DNA of 64,000 nt from Anaerobaca lacustris (GTDB lineage Bacteria > Planctomycetota > Phycisphaerae > Sedimentisphaerales > Anaerobacaceae): the NCBI RefSeq assembly GCF_030012215.1, contig NZ_JASCXX010000020.1, forward strand, positions 1-64,000, read 5' to 3'. The notes under the pieces are model-generated. The model ran no database searches. It had not been told where the DNA came from and saw nothing but the letters and a program-made list of their open reading frames with translations. The position numbers were made by a program, and so were the translations under genes. Within the stretch, counting starts at the first letter, position 1. Each line of letters opens with the position of its first letter. Of the stretch, positions 42,675-50,862 are shown in pieces.

Positions 42675-42962
42675 ATGAGCGCGGTCACCGAACAGATCAG
42701 GCAGGCAACTCTGGCGATACTCCAGCGCTACGGCGTGGCGCGAGCCGCCCTTTTCGGCTCCGCAACAGGGAACCGTCTGCGACCGGACAGCGACGTTGAT
42801 ATCCTGGTCCAGATCGATCGCGACATTGGCTTGCTCGATTTCGTCGCACTTAAGATGGAATTGCAGGATGCGCTGGGTAGGAAGGTCGATCTGGTGGAAT
42901 ATGATGCGATCAAGCCGCGTCTGAGAGACAGCATCCTGAGCAATCAGGAACCCATCCTATGA
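42675..42962 (+). CDS. MNT-domain minimal nucleotidyltransferase
   Basis: The 95-residue protein has GSATGNRLRPDSDVDILVQI, the GSxxxG and DxD catalytic motifs of MNT nucleotidyltransferases, then KMELQDALGRKVDLVEYDAI. In MNT-HEPN pairs this protein is the antitoxin that AMPylates the HEPN toxin. Here no intact HEPN gene follows: the ATGA overlap at 42959 opens a frame that reads MTRDVR, like a DUF86 start, and then stops. The toxin therefore seems lost. Confidence 0.88.
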   Translation: MSAVTEQIRQATLAILQRYGVARAALFGSATGNRLRPDSDVDILVQIDRDIGLLDFVALKMELQDALGRKVDLVEYDAIKPRLRDSILSNQEPIL

Positions 42963-42968
42963 CCAGGG

Positions 42969-43082
42969 ATGTTCGTGGTCGAGGATGTTCCCGTCTTGAG
43001 AGAGGAGATCAAGAGAGTCCTGGACGCCATTGAGAAGGATCGCAGCAGCCAGCGCGGTCTGTGGGACCGTTCGGAGGACTGA
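42969..43082 (+). pseudogene. Possible HEPN/DUF86 remnant downstream of the MNT gene
   Basis: An ATG at 42959 gives MTRDVRGRGCSRLE and stops early. A second frame from 42969 reads MFVVEDVPVLREEIKRVLDA and ends at 43082 after 37 codons. The MTRDVR start plus the VEDV...VLDAIE helix of the shifted frame loosely resemble the beginning of DUF86 HEPN proteins. It may be a frameshifted stub, or the 37-codon frame may be a small gene of unknown role. Confidence 0.3.
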
Positions 43083-43096
43083 TTGGAGCCATGATT

Positions 43097-44092
43097 ATGA
43101 AGAGACTGTGGGTGAATGTGAATCCGTACGAGAAGGAGATCGCCATCGCGGCGTTGGAGAGCGGCGCCGAGGCGGTCGTCCTGCCGGATGGGCAGAGCGG
43201 TGCTGTGCGGCAGTTCGGCAAGATCAAGACGGTCGAGGCCGGCGGCGATCTCAAGCCCGGCGTAGACGTCGAGTTCATCGATATCAGCGGCAAGGCCGAC
43301 GAGGACCGAGCCACTGCCGTACCTGCCGACAAGCTCGTGGTCCTGAAGATGCTCGACTGGACGATCATCCCCATCGAGAACCTGCTGGCCCGGCGGGGCG
43401 GCAACCTGATCGTCCGGGTCGAAAACAGCGAGCAGGCCCGCCTGATGGTCGAGATCCTGGAGAAGGGCGTCGATGGCGTCCTGCTCGACACGACCGACGT
43501 CAACGAGATCAAAAAGACCGCGCAGATCGTCCAGGGGGTCAGTGAGAGAGTCGGCCTGGTCGAGGCCACGATCACCGCCGTCCGGCAACTCGGCATGGGC
43601 GACCGCGCGTGCCTGGACACCTGCACGCAGATGACGCTCGGCGAGGGCATGCTGGTCGGCAACACGGCTTCGGGCTTTTTCCTCGTGCATTCCGAATCGA
43701 TCGACAATCCCTACGTCGCCTCGCGCCCGTTCCGCGTCAACGCCGGCGCGATCCACGCCTACGCAATGGCGCCCGGCGGCAAGACGAAATATCTGGCCGA
43801 TCTGAAGACCGGCGACGAGGTCCTGCTCGTCGATTGGCAGGGGCGCAGCCAGGTCGCGTACATGGGCCGCAACAAGATCGAACGAAGGCCCATGATGCTG
43901 ATCGAGGCCGAAGCCGATGGGCAGCCCGTCAGTCTGGTCCTCCAGAACGCCGAGACCATCCGCCTGGTCGATCCGCAGGGCAAGGCCATCGCGGTCACCA
44001 GTCTCAAGCCCGGCGACAAGGTCCTCGCCCACACCACCCACGGCGGCCGCCATTTCGGCATGAAGGTCGACGAGTCCCTTACCGAACGATGA
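43097..44092 (+). CDS. aroB': 3-dehydroquinate synthase II (archaeal-type)
   Basis: GGAG is 8 bases before the ATG at 43097, so that start is preferred over 43091. The 331-residue protein starts MKRLWVNVNPYEKEIAIAAL and shows the family signatures ALESGAEAVVLPDG, NLIVRVENSEQARLMVEILE, GVDGVLLDTTDVNEIKK, CLDTCTQMTLGEGMLVGNTA, SRPFRVNAGAIHAY, LADLKTGDEVLLVDWQGRSQ and RKIERRPMMLIEAEADG-like. It converts 2-amino-3,7-dideoxy-D-threo-hept-6-ulosonate to 3-dehydroquinate by NAD-dependent deamination, feeding aromatic amino acid synthesis. This replaces the usual DAHP/AroB entry. The partner ADH synthase gene is not in the window. Confidence 0.93.
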   Translation: MKRLWVNVNPYEKEIAIAALESGAEAVVLPDGQSGAVRQFGKIKTVEAGGDLKPGVDVEFIDISGKADEDRATAVPADKLVVLKMLDWTIIPIENLLARRGGNLIVRVENSEQARLMVEILEKGVDGVLLDTTDVNEIKKTAQIVQGVSERVGLVEATITAVRQLGMGDRACLDTCTQMTLGEGMLVGNTASGFFLVHSESIDNPYVASRPFRVNAGAIHAYAMAPGGKTKYLADLKTGDEVLLVDWQGRSQVAYMGRNKIERRPMMLIEAEADGQPVSLVLQNAETIRLVDPQGKAIAVTSLKPGDKVLAHTTHGGRHFGMKVDESLTER

Positions 44093-44106
44093 CCGGCAAA
44101 GCGGTC

Positions 44107-44415
44107 CTACGCTTCATTCGCCCGACGGTCATGTGGTTCCTCGGGAAGCTGGGCCCCATGCCAGACAGCGACGATCCAGGCGGTCTTGCCCTCTGTGCGG
44201 TAGAAAAAGCGATACGGTGGGACGACGATCTCTCGGAACGGAAGATCGGGGAATTCGGGTAGCGTACGTCCGCTGCGAGGGAACTTGTGAAGTCTGGATA
44301 GACGCTTCTGAGCCTTGCGCCGGAATGCATCTGCGGCTGCCGGGCTGTCGCGACAGATGTAGGCGATGACGCGCAGGAATTGGTCGCGGGCCGACGGAGT
44401 GAAGCGGACGGTCAC
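44107..44415 (-). CDS. RelE/ParE-family toxin
   Basis: The 102-residue protein begins with GTG overlapping the antitoxin stop (GTGA). It carries FTPSARDQFLRVIAYICRDS, RLSRLHKFPRSGRTLPEFP, LPFREIVVPPYRFFYRTEGK and WIVAVWHGAQLP, typical of ParE/RelE toxins with a Tyr-Arg and C-terminal His region. It would poison gyrase or translation when free. The pair lies between aroB' and gcvT, a stable chromosomal setting. Confidence 0.9.
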   Translation of the reverse strand: MTVRFTPSARDQFLRVIAYICRDSPAAADAFRRKAQKRLSRLHKFPRSGRTLPEFPDLPFREIVVPPYRFFYRTEGKTAWIVAVWHGAQLPEEPHDRRANEA

Positions 44416-44693
44416 CGCGGAGCCTCCTGCAAGAGGGCTTCCGCCTCTGCCATTACCGCGTCGAGTTCGAAACCTCTGCCTGCGGCGATTTCCTTCTCGC
44501 CTCGTGCCAAAAGCCTTAGCAGTTCCAGTTCGTGCTGGGAACGCTCATAGGTTTCGATGCCAACCATCACAGCGGCTGGTCGACCCCGCTGCGTGATCAC
44601 GATGGGCTCCGCCGTGGTCGAAGCACGCTCCACGATCGAGGTGGCGTCCTGCCGCAGGTCTGTGATCGGAACGATCTGAGGAATCTTTCCCAT
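44412..44693 (-). CDS. Phd/YefM-family antitoxin
   Basis: The ATG at 44693 has GGAG ten bases upstream. The 93-residue protein starts MGKIPQIVPITDLRQDATSI and continues RASTTAEPIVITQRGRPAAV and MVGIETYERSQHELELLRLL, the classic Phd/YefM DNA-binding N-half and toxin-binding tail. It is the first gene of the pair and should repress its own promoter. Confidence 0.92.
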   Translation of the reverse strand: MGKIPQIVPITDLRQDATSIVERASTTAEPIVITQRGRPAAVMVGIETYERSQHELELLRLLARGEKEIAAGRGFELDAVMAEAEALLQEAPR

Positions 44694-44861
44694 TTGTGCT
44701 ATCTCCAATGCTAATGTTAATGATACCATTCACATGAGGAGTCAGCAAGCAAAACTTCGCCGATTCGTGGACTAAGGTGGTGTGCCCGGTCCCTGGGACG
44801 GAGGCGGCGGATTGCCCCCGTGCCCCGTGCCCCTGCGCTGGCGGAATTGCGGAGAAGGGGC

Positions 44862-44889
44862 TTGACGGCGGGGTGGATTGTCCTATTCT
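44862..44889 (+). promoter_or_regulatory. Sigma-70-like promoter of the glycine cleavage operon
   Basis: TTGACG at 44862-44867 and TATTCT at 44884-44889 are 16 bases apart and end 34 bases before the GTG start of gcvT. I looked for a glycine riboswitch in the 130 bases upstream and did not see its conserved core. Confidence 0.5.
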
Positions 44890-44923
44890 ATGGCTTTTCA
44901 CGTCCTGGAAAGGAGTCAACCAA

Positions 44924-46219
44924 GTGCAGGGAAGTACGCCTTCGGGCCAGTTCGTCTTCGAGCCAGCCGCGACCGAGCCTGTGCCGAGCGTGCTGTACGA
45001 CGAGCATCTCAAGCGGACGAGCAAGTCGCGGATGAGTCCCTTCGCGGGGTACGTGATGCCGCTGTGGTATTCGTCGATCGCCGCCGAGCACCAGGCCGTT
45101 CGTGAGGCGGCCGGACTGTTCGATTGCACCCATATGGGTGTCCTGGAGTTCTCCGGCGGCGGGGCGGCCGAGTTCCTCTACGCCGCCACCACCAACGACG
45201 TTCAGAAGCTTGCCGTCGGGCGGGCCCAATACAGTTACCTCCTCGACGCCGCCGGCAATATCCTCGACGACATCATCGTCTATCGCCGGGCCGAGACGCT
45301 CTACATGGTCGTCGTCAACGCGGCCAACGAGCCGAAGGTCAAGGCCTATCTGACCGAGTTGCTGGCCGGACGGGTCGTGATCGAGGTCGAGCCCCAACGG
45401 ACGGGATTCCGTCCCTCCGAGCCGTGCATCTTCCGCGACATGCGGGATACGGCTGCCGAGGCGGACTGCCGCGTTGATATCGCTTTGCAGGGGCCCGCGT
45501 CCATCGATGTGCTGGCGAAGCTGTCCACAGATGGGTCGATCGCCGAGAAGCTGTCGGGCCTGAAGGGGTTCGCGTTCTTCGAGCAGGAGTTGAGCGGCAT
45601 CGACTGCCTGATCTGCCGGACCGGGTATACCGGATCGAAGGTCGGTTTCGAGCTGTTCGTGCATCCCGATCAAGCCCCCCGGCTCTGGAACCTGATCCTG
45701 GAAGCGGGCGAGCCGCTGGGCGTGCTGCCGTGTGGGCTGGGCGCCCGCGACAGTCTGCGGATCGAGGCGGGCCTGCCGCTGTATGGGCACGAACTGGACG
45801 GTCCGTTTGGAATCTCGCCTTTCGAGGCCGGCTATGGATGGGCCGTCAAGCTCGACAAGGCGTTCTTCGTGGGCAAGGCGCCGATGGCGAAGATCGCCCA
45901 GACGTATGACATGCAGGTGGCGCGTCTGGCGTTCAGTGCGATGAAGGGGATTCGGCCGGTCCGGCCGGACGACCCGATCATCGACGGTTGCGGCGTCTGC
46001 GTCGGCTGGGTGCTCAGCAGCGCCAAGGCCGACGAGAAACAGTATGCCCTTGCCTACGTCAGCCGCAATGCGGCGACCGAAGGCAACGCCCTGGGCACCT
46101 ACTACCTGGCGCGAAGCCCCAGCCAGGTCCAGCAGGGCCGGGCCGAACGCATGGACAGAGGACAACAGGCACAGGCCGATCTGACGGGGATCGTCGTCGG
46201 CCGATTCGAGAAGTTTTGA
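44924..46219 (+). CDS. gcvT: Glycine cleavage system T protein (aminomethyltransferase)
   Basis: The GTG at 44924 is chosen because AAGGAG lies about 9 bases upstream. The 431-residue protein has LYDEHLKRTSKSRMSPFAGYVMPLWYSS, EHQAVREAAGLFDCTHMGVL, TNDVQKLAVGRAQYSYLLDA, GNILDDIIVYR, RTGYTGSKVGFELF, LPCGLGARDSLRIEAGLPLYGHEL and the C-terminal YALAYVSRNAATEG. It transfers the methylene unit from the lipoyl arm of H protein to tetrahydrofolate, releasing ammonia. It leads the cluster gcvT-gcvH-gcvPA-gcvPB. The lipoamide dehydrogenase (L protein) is not in the window. Confidence 0.95.
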   Translation: MQGSTPSGQFVFEPAATEPVPSVLYDEHLKRTSKSRMSPFAGYVMPLWYSSIAAEHQAVREAAGLFDCTHMGVLEFSGGGAAEFLYAATTNDVQKLAVGRAQYSYLLDAAGNILDDIIVYRRAETLYMVVVNAANEPKVKAYLTELLAGRVVIEVEPQRTGFRPSEPCIFRDMRDTAAEADCRVDIALQGPASIDVLAKLSTDGSIAEKLSGLKGFAFFEQELSGIDCLICRTGYTGSKVGFELFVHPDQAPRLWNLILEAGEPLGVLPCGLGARDSLRIEAGLPLYGHELDGPFGISPFEAGYGWAVKLDKAFFVGKAPMAKIAQTYDMQVARLAFSAMKGIRPVRPDDPIIDGCGVCVGWVLSSAKADEKQYALAYVSRNAATEGNALGTYYLARSPSQVQQGRAERMDRGQQAQADLTGIVVGRFEKF

Positions 46220-46233
46220 CGGGAGATAATGCA

Positions 46234-46614
46234 ATGGTCGTCGAGGGTTTGCTTTACACCAAAGACCACGAATGGGCGAAGGTCGAAGGCGACGTCGTCA
46301 CGATGGGAATCACCGACTATGCGCAGGAGCAGTTGGGCGAACTCGTGTTCGTTGAGTTGCCTGATGTGGGCAAGGAAATCGCGGCACGCAAGGAGATCGC
46401 CGTGGTGGAAAGCTCCAAGGCCGCCGGCGATGTCTACAGCCCTGTGGCCGGCACGGTCACCGAGGTCAACTCCGAGCTGACTACCCAACCCGAGCGGATC
46501 AACGGGGACTGCTACAACGGCGGGTGGATCTGCAAGCTGAAGATCACCGACAAGAAGTCACTCGACAACCTGATGGACGCCAAGAAGTACCAGGAATACC
46601 TCGACACACTATAG
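46234..46614 (+). CDS. gcvH: Glycine cleavage system H protein
   Basis: The 126-residue protein starts MVVEGLLYTKDHEWAKVEGD and contains ITDYAQEQLGELVFVELPDVG, then the lipoyl-Lys in VVESSKAAGDVYSPVAG and INGDCYNGGWICKLKI. It shuttles the aminomethyl group between P and T proteins. GGGAG lies upstream and the gene follows gcvT by 14 bases. Confidence 0.96.
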   Translation: MVVEGLLYTKDHEWAKVEGDVVTMGITDYAQEQLGELVFVELPDVGKEIAARKEIAVVESSKAAGDVYSPVAGTVTEVNSELTTQPERINGDCYNGGWICKLKITDKKSLDNLMDAKKYQEYLDTL

Positions 46615-46645
46615 GTCCAATCGGTCCTATAGGTCCTATGGACCT
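46614..46645. repeat. Short tandem GGTCCTATA-type repeat between gcvH and gcvPA
   Basis: TAGGTCCAATCGGTCCTATA and GGTCCTATGGACC form two to three imperfect copies of a 9-10 base unit with an internal GGTCC...GGACC dyad. It fills nearly the whole 47-base gap and touches the gcvH stop codon. Confidence 0.55.
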
Positions 46646-46661
46646 GTTGTCCGGAGCGAAG

Positions 46662-47993
46662 ATGGAATTCATCCCACACACAGAACAGCAGCAGCAGGAG
46701 ATGCTTGCCGAGATCGACCTGACGATGGACGGCCTGTTCGCCGACATCCCCGCCGATCTGAAGGCCAAGTCGTTCAATCTGCCGGCGGGTCTGAGCGAGA
46801 TGGAGGCCCGCAATCGTCTCGCCGAGTTGGCGGGCAAGAACTCGATCGACCTGACGCTGTTTCTGGGCGGCGGGTTCTACGATCATTTCATCCCGTCGGC
46901 CGTCTATTCGATCATCTCTCGCAGTGAATTCTACACGGCCTACACGCCGTATCAGCCCGAACTGTCGCAGGGGACGTTGCAGGCAATCTACGAGTACCAG
47001 TCCGCCATCTGCCGGCTCACCGACATGGAGGTCTCCAACGCCTCGCTCTACGACGGGGGCACCGCCATGTACGAGGCGATGATGATGGCCCTGCGCATTA
47101 CGGGCCGCAACAAGGTCATCATCGACGACAGCGTCAACCCGATCTATCGCGTGATGATCCACTCGTACACGCGAAATCTCCAGATCGACCTGGACGAGAC
47201 CCACTGCACTGACGGGCTGGCCAACCGCGCTGAGATTCTCGACAAACTCGACGACCAGACCGCCGCGATCATCGTTCAGAACCCGAACTTCTTCGGCTGC
47301 ATCGACGACTTCACCGACCTGGCCAAGGCCGCTCACGCTAAGGGGACGCTGCTGCTGGTCTCGTGCTACCCGATCTCGCTGGGCATCCTCAAGACGCCCG
47401 GTGCGATGGGCGCCGATATCGTCACGGGCGAAGGCCAGAGTCTGGGCATGCCGATGTCGTTCGGCGGTCCGTACCTCGGCTTCATGGCCGCCCGCAAGGA
47501 GCACGTGCGCAAGATGCCCGGCCGCGTCGTCGGCGAGACGACCGATCGCGAAGGCCGCCGCGCGTTTGTTCTGACGCTCCAGGCTCGCGAACAGCACATC
47601 CGACGCGACAAGGCGACCTCAAACATCTGCTCGAACGAGGCGCTCTGTGCCCTGACGGCGCTGGTGTACCTGTCGCTGCTGGGCAAGGAAGGGCTCAAGG
47701 AAACCGCCCAGCGCTGCGCCGACAAGGCCAGCTACGCTTACCAGAGGTTGGCCGCCATCGCGGGTGTTCAACCCCGCTTCAAGACCCGGTGGTTCTTCAA
47801 CGAGTTCGTCGTCGATCTGCCTCGCGAGGCGGCGGACGTGATCGCCAGTCTCATCGAGAGGGGTTTTGCCGCCGGTTTTCCGCTGAGCCGATATTATGAA
47901 GGAATGGAAAACTCCATGCTGATCTGCGTGACCGAGAAGCGCACCAAGCAGGAGATCGGCATGCTGGCCGAAGCGCTGGAAAGCGTACTGTAG
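46662..47993 (+). CDS. gcvPA: Glycine dehydrogenase (decarboxylating) subunit 1
   Basis: CGGAG precedes the ATG at 46662. The 443-residue protein shows MEFIPHTEQQQQEMLAEIDL, FLGGGFYDHFIPSAVYSIIS, FYTAYTPYQPELSQGTLQAI, EYQSAICRLTDMEVSNASLYDGGTA and RRAFVLTLQAREQHIRRDKATSNICSN. It is the non-PLP half of the split P protein and combines with GcvPB to decarboxylate glycine. The split form, not the single-chain GcvP, is used here. Confidence 0.95.
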   Translation: MEFIPHTEQQQQEMLAEIDLTMDGLFADIPADLKAKSFNLPAGLSEMEARNRLAELAGKNSIDLTLFLGGGFYDHFIPSAVYSIISRSEFYTAYTPYQPELSQGTLQAIYEYQSAICRLTDMEVSNASLYDGGTAMYEAMMMALRITGRNKVIIDDSVNPIYRVMIHSYTRNLQIDLDETHCTDGLANRAEILDKLDDQTAAIIVQNPNFFGCIDDFTDLAKAAHAKGTLLLVSCYPISLGILKTPGAMGADIVTGEGQSLGMPMSFGGPYLGFMAARKEHVRKMPGRVVGETTDREGRRAFVLTLQAREQHIRRDKATSNICSNEALCALTALVYLSLLGKEGLKETAQRCADKASYAYQRLAAIAGVQPRFKTRWFFNEFVVDLPREAADVIASLIERGFAAGFPLSRYYEGMENSMLICVTEKRTKQEIGMLAEALESVL

Positions 47994-47997
47994 AATC

Positions 47998-48095
47998 AAG
48001 AATCAAACATGAAAGATCAGAATTGTGGAATCGCCTTCGGCGAAGGTCTTTTTGGGTTTGTGATTTTGATCTTTGCTTTTTACATTTTGATCTGC
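47998..48095. repeat. AT-rich heptamer-type repeat with central GC hairpin
   Basis: Units AATCAAG, AATCAAA, CATGAAA and GATCAGA run from 47996. On the far side of a CGCCTTCGGCGAAGG hairpin, the complements GATCAAA, ATGTAAA, AAGCAAA and GATCAAA run in reverse (48061-48094). The 7-base periodicity matches the ACTTCAA family at 877, though the unit differs. It separates gcvPA from gcvPB. Confidence 0.65.
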
Positions 48096-48109
48096 CTTAT
48101 GGGTGTGCT

Positions 48110-49558
48110 ATGAAGTTGCTGTTCGAGAAGAGCGTGCCGGGCCGTCGGGGCGTCTGCCCCGGGCCGAGCGACGTGCCCACATCGGTCAATATCAAGGACG
48201 ACCTGTTGCGCGACAGCAGTGCGGCGTTGCCGGAGCTGAGCGAACTGGACGTCGTGCGTCACTTCACCGAACTGTCCCGGCGCAACTTCGGCGTCGATAC
48301 GAACTTCTACCCGCTCGGTTCCTGCACGATGAAGTACAACCCCAAGGTCGCCGAGCGCATCGCGACCTATCCCGGCTTCGCGCATCTGCACCCGCTGCTG
48401 CCGCAGTTGCGCATGGGCGGCATGCTCACCCAGGGTGCCCTGGCAATCCTCTACGAGATGGACCTGCTGCTGCGCGAAATCACGGGCATGGCGGGCTTCA
48501 CGATGCAGCCGATGGCCGGCGCGCACGGCGAGCTGACCGGCATGATGATCATGGCCGCCTACCATCGCGACAAAGGCAACAAGAAGACCGTCCTGCTGGC
48601 CCCCGACAGCGCCCACGGCACCAACCCCGCCAGTGCCGCCATCGCAGGCTATCGCGTCGTCTCGATCCCCAGCGATGCCGACGGTGTGATGGACCTTAAA
48701 GCCCTCAAGCAGGCGATCAACGACGAGGTCGCCGGCGTGATGCTGACGTGCCCCAACACGCTGGGCCTGTTCAACCCGCACATCCGCGAGATCTGCGACC
48801 TGATCCACAGTGTCGACGGTCTGGCTTATTACGACGGCGCCAACCTCAATGCCATCGTGGGCAAGGCCCGCCCGGGCGATTTCGGCTTCGACATCGTCCA
48901 CCTGAACCTGCACAAGACCTTCGCTACGCCCCATGGCGGCGGCGGCCCCGGAGCCGGACCGGTCGGTGTCCGCGACCATCTCGCTCCGTTCCTGCCCGTT
49001 TCGATCGTGGTCAAACGCGCCGACGGCACCTATGCACTGGAGTACGACCGGCCCAAGTCCATCGGCTACGTCGCGCCGTTCTATGGCAACTTTGCGATCG
49101 TATTGCGGGCCTACGTTTACATCCTGCTATTGGGCAAGCAAGGCCTGGCGCACGTGGCCGAGAACGCGGTGCTCAACGCCAACTACATCCGCTGCAAGCT
49201 CAAGGACTACTATGCGCCTGCGTTCGATAAGCTCTGCAAGCACGAGTGTGTCTTCAGCACGACCGAGACGATGGCCGCCAACGGCGTGCACGCCATCGAT
49301 ATCGCCAAGGCCCTGATCGATCGCGGCTTCCATCCGCCCACGGTCTACTTCCCGACCATCGTCAAAGAGGCGATGATGATCGAGCCGACCGAGACCGAGA
49401 GCAAGGAGACGCTCGACGCATTCATCGCCGCGATGATCGAGATCGCCGAGCTGGCGCAGAAGGACCCCGAGGCGCTCAAGGCTGCCCCCATCACCACGCC
49501 CGTCTCGCGCCCCAACGAAACCGCCGCCGCCAAGAACCTCAACATCGCCTGTCTGTGA
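48110..49558 (+). CDS. gcvPB: Glycine dehydrogenase (decarboxylating) subunit 2, PLP-binding
   Basis: The 482-residue protein begins MKLLFEKSVPGRRGVCPGPS. It has NFGVDTNFYPLGSCTMKYNP, MAGAHGELTGMMIMAAYH, APDSAHGTNPASAAIAGY, YYDGANLNAIVGKARPGDFG and FDIVHLNLHKTFATPHGGGG, where the Lys of LHKT forms the PLP Schiff base. YVAPFYGNFAIVLRAYVYI and HECVFSTTETMAANGVHAID complete it. It decarboxylates glycine and loads the aminomethyl group on GcvH. Confidence 0.96.
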   Translation: MKLLFEKSVPGRRGVCPGPSDVPTSVNIKDDLLRDSSAALPELSELDVVRHFTELSRRNFGVDTNFYPLGSCTMKYNPKVAERIATYPGFAHLHPLLPQLRMGGMLTQGALAILYEMDLLLREITGMAGFTMQPMAGAHGELTGMMIMAAYHRDKGNKKTVLLAPDSAHGTNPASAAIAGYRVVSIPSDADGVMDLKALKQAINDEVAGVMLTCPNTLGLFNPHIREICDLIHSVDGLAYYDGANLNAIVGKARPGDFGFDIVHLNLHKTFATPHGGGGPGAGPVGVRDHLAPFLPVSIVVKRADGTYALEYDRPKSIGYVAPFYGNFAIVLRAYVYILLLGKQGLAHVAENAVLNANYIRCKLKDYYAPAFDKLCKHECVFSTTETMAANGVHAIDIAKALIDRGFHPPTVYFPTIVKEAMMIEPTETESKETLDAFIAAMIEIAELAQKDPEALKAAPITTPVSRPNETAAAKNLNIACL

Positions 49559-49574
49559 CATAGGCCTGGCGCGG

Positions 49575-49614
49575 GCCGGGTAGCAGCCTCAAGCCCGCAG
49601 GGCTTGGGGATGGC
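49575..49614. repeat. Copy B of the 40-base intergenic repeat
   Basis: GCCGGGTAGCAGCCTCAAGC followed by CCGCAGGGCTTGGGGATGGC differs from the copy at 31152-31191 at only a few positions, mostly inside the dyad loop and with compensating changes in the CAAGCCC/GGGCTTG stem. It follows the gcvPB stop by 16 bases. Confidence 0.75.
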
Positions 49615-49650
49615 CGATGGAGCCTCGCGGGAGGGCGAACGGACGACGCG

Positions 49651-49984
49651 CTATTTCTGGCGGAAGTAGTCGCCTGTCGATTTGGTGAACAGCTTCCATC
49701 CGTCAGCGGTTCCGTGGAACAGCAGGGCAGGCCTGTCCGTGAAAACCACGATCGTGGTCCCTTCCACATCAAACGCCTCTGTCGGCGACCGTTGGCACGC
49801 GAGCCGGATGCCCTCGGTAGAGCCCAGCATGTCCATTCTCAGAGCCGCACAACGCGCCGATGCGGTACCACGGAGTCATGACCCGCCAAAGAAGAAACCC
49901 CGGCTTGGTCTCAACGAGGCTGCCACCAAGAACCGGAACATCGCCTTGCTCTCGCACCGGCCATGTCGCAGGCGGGGTGGGCAA
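49651..49984 (-). pseudogene. Possible broken gene in the gap after gcvPB
   Basis: On the minus strand one frame reads GSLVETKPGFLLWRVMTPWY and RIGALCGSE. After a one-base shift near 49838 a second frame reads MDMLGSTEGIRLACQRSPTE, DVEGTTIVVFTDRPALLFHG and TADGWKLFTKSTGDYFRQK, with a stop at 49651. The second part looks protein-like. I do not recognise the family. The rest of the 518-base stretch 49559-50076 holds only the 40-base repeat. Confidence 0.3.
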
Positions 49985-50076
49985 AGGCGGGCATGCTTAA
50001 GGTCGGCCGCATGAAAGAGAAAAGTGCCACCCCTCAGCCCTTCCGGCCGATCACGGCATGGCACGTCAGAAACGAT

Positions 50077-50147
50077 TGGAGACGAAGGGAATCGAACCCT
50101 CATTCCTGCGATGCGACCGCAGTGTGCTCCCGTTACACCACGTCCCC
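50077..50147 (-). tRNA. tRNA-Ala(CGC)
   Basis: On the minus strand the gene runs GGGGACG (acceptor), D arm with GGTGTAACGGGAGC, anticodon arm CTGCG-GTCGCAT-CGCAG with anticodon CGC, T arm GGGTTCGATTCCC, and CGTCTCC plus discriminator A. The acceptor has a G3-U70 pair, the alanine identity element, agreeing with the anticodon. No CCA is encoded. Length is 71 bases. Confidence 0.9.
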
Positions 50148-50231
50148 GTGTTCAACGCCATCTATTTTAGCTACAATCGGCGAAGTGTCAACGTTTTCTT
50201 AAGTGCCTTTCGAAAAATCACTTAAGCACTG

Positions 50232-50744
50232 TCAGAATCGCCACTTCTCGAAACAGACGATAGATTCCATCGGTTCACGACGGTGTTCCTTGAACGAGTC
50301 GGCCGGGTAGCCCAGCGCCAGAAGCTCGATGATCTCGATGCCTTCCGGAATCCCGACCACGGTGCGGACCTTGTCGGGGTAGAACGAGCCGATCCAGCAG
50401 GTGGCAAGCCCTAACTCTGTGGCCTGCAAGCACATATGTTCTATCGCGATGGCCACGTCGATCGGGCCGATCGCTTGGCCGCACCGCATCACGTGTTCGC
50501 TGACGGTGCACGCGACGATGATCGCGCCGGCATTTTCGATGAACGTCTGATCGTTGGCGGCGACGGCGAGCTTCTTACGGGCCGCCTTGTCCGTGACCAC
50601 GACGAAACGCCAGTCCTGGAGGTTCTTCGCCGACGGGGCCTGCCGGGCCGCTTCAAGGATTGCCACCAGCTTCTCCTGCTCCAGCGGCCTGTCTTCATAG
50701 TTTCGACACGAATAGCGACGGCGAATTGCCTCGTATACATCCAT
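50232..50744 (-). CDS. Nitroreductase-family flavoprotein
   Basis: The ATG at 50744 (or 50747) follows GAGAAAGG. The 170-residue protein shows MDVYEAIRRRYSCRNYEDRP, LEAARQAPSAKNLQDWRFVVV, AIAIEHMCLQATELGLATCWIG and IPEGIEIIELLALGYPAD, the FMN-binding and dimer signatures of small nitroreductases. It probably reduces a quinone, nitro or flavin-like substrate with NAD(P)H. It is the last host gene before the tRNA-Val stub. Confidence 0.93.
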   Translation of the reverse strand: MDVYEAIRRRYSCRNYEDRPLEQEKLVAILEAARQAPSAKNLQDWRFVVVTDKAARKKLAVAANDQTFIENAGAIIVACTVSEHVMRCGQAIGPIDVAIAIEHMCLQATELGLATCWIGSFYPDKVRTVVGIPEGIEIIELLALGYPADSFKEHRREPMESIVCFEKWRF

Positions 50745-50821
50745 CATCGGGCCTTTCTCGATCGTGACTCCTGCATGGGTACTGTACCTATGGGATGGTT
50801 GAATATACGGCAACCGCCCGC

Positions 50822-50850
50822 TTGACGCAAGGGCCAAGCCGCGATATCCT
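50822..50850 (+). promoter_or_regulatory. Promoter of the truncated tRNA-Val gene
   Basis: TTGACG at 50822-50827 and TATCCT at 50845-50850 are 17 bases apart and end 13 bases before the tRNA 5' end, the spacing expected for a stable-RNA promoter. It shows that the tRNA was once a functional gene on this strand. Confidence 0.55.
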
Positions 50851-50862
50851 CACACACCAGCC

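Noticed and set aside
44730-44923. Glycine riboswitch ahead of gcvT
   Set aside because: No conserved aptamer core was recognisable; only a promoter and ribosome binding site are seen.
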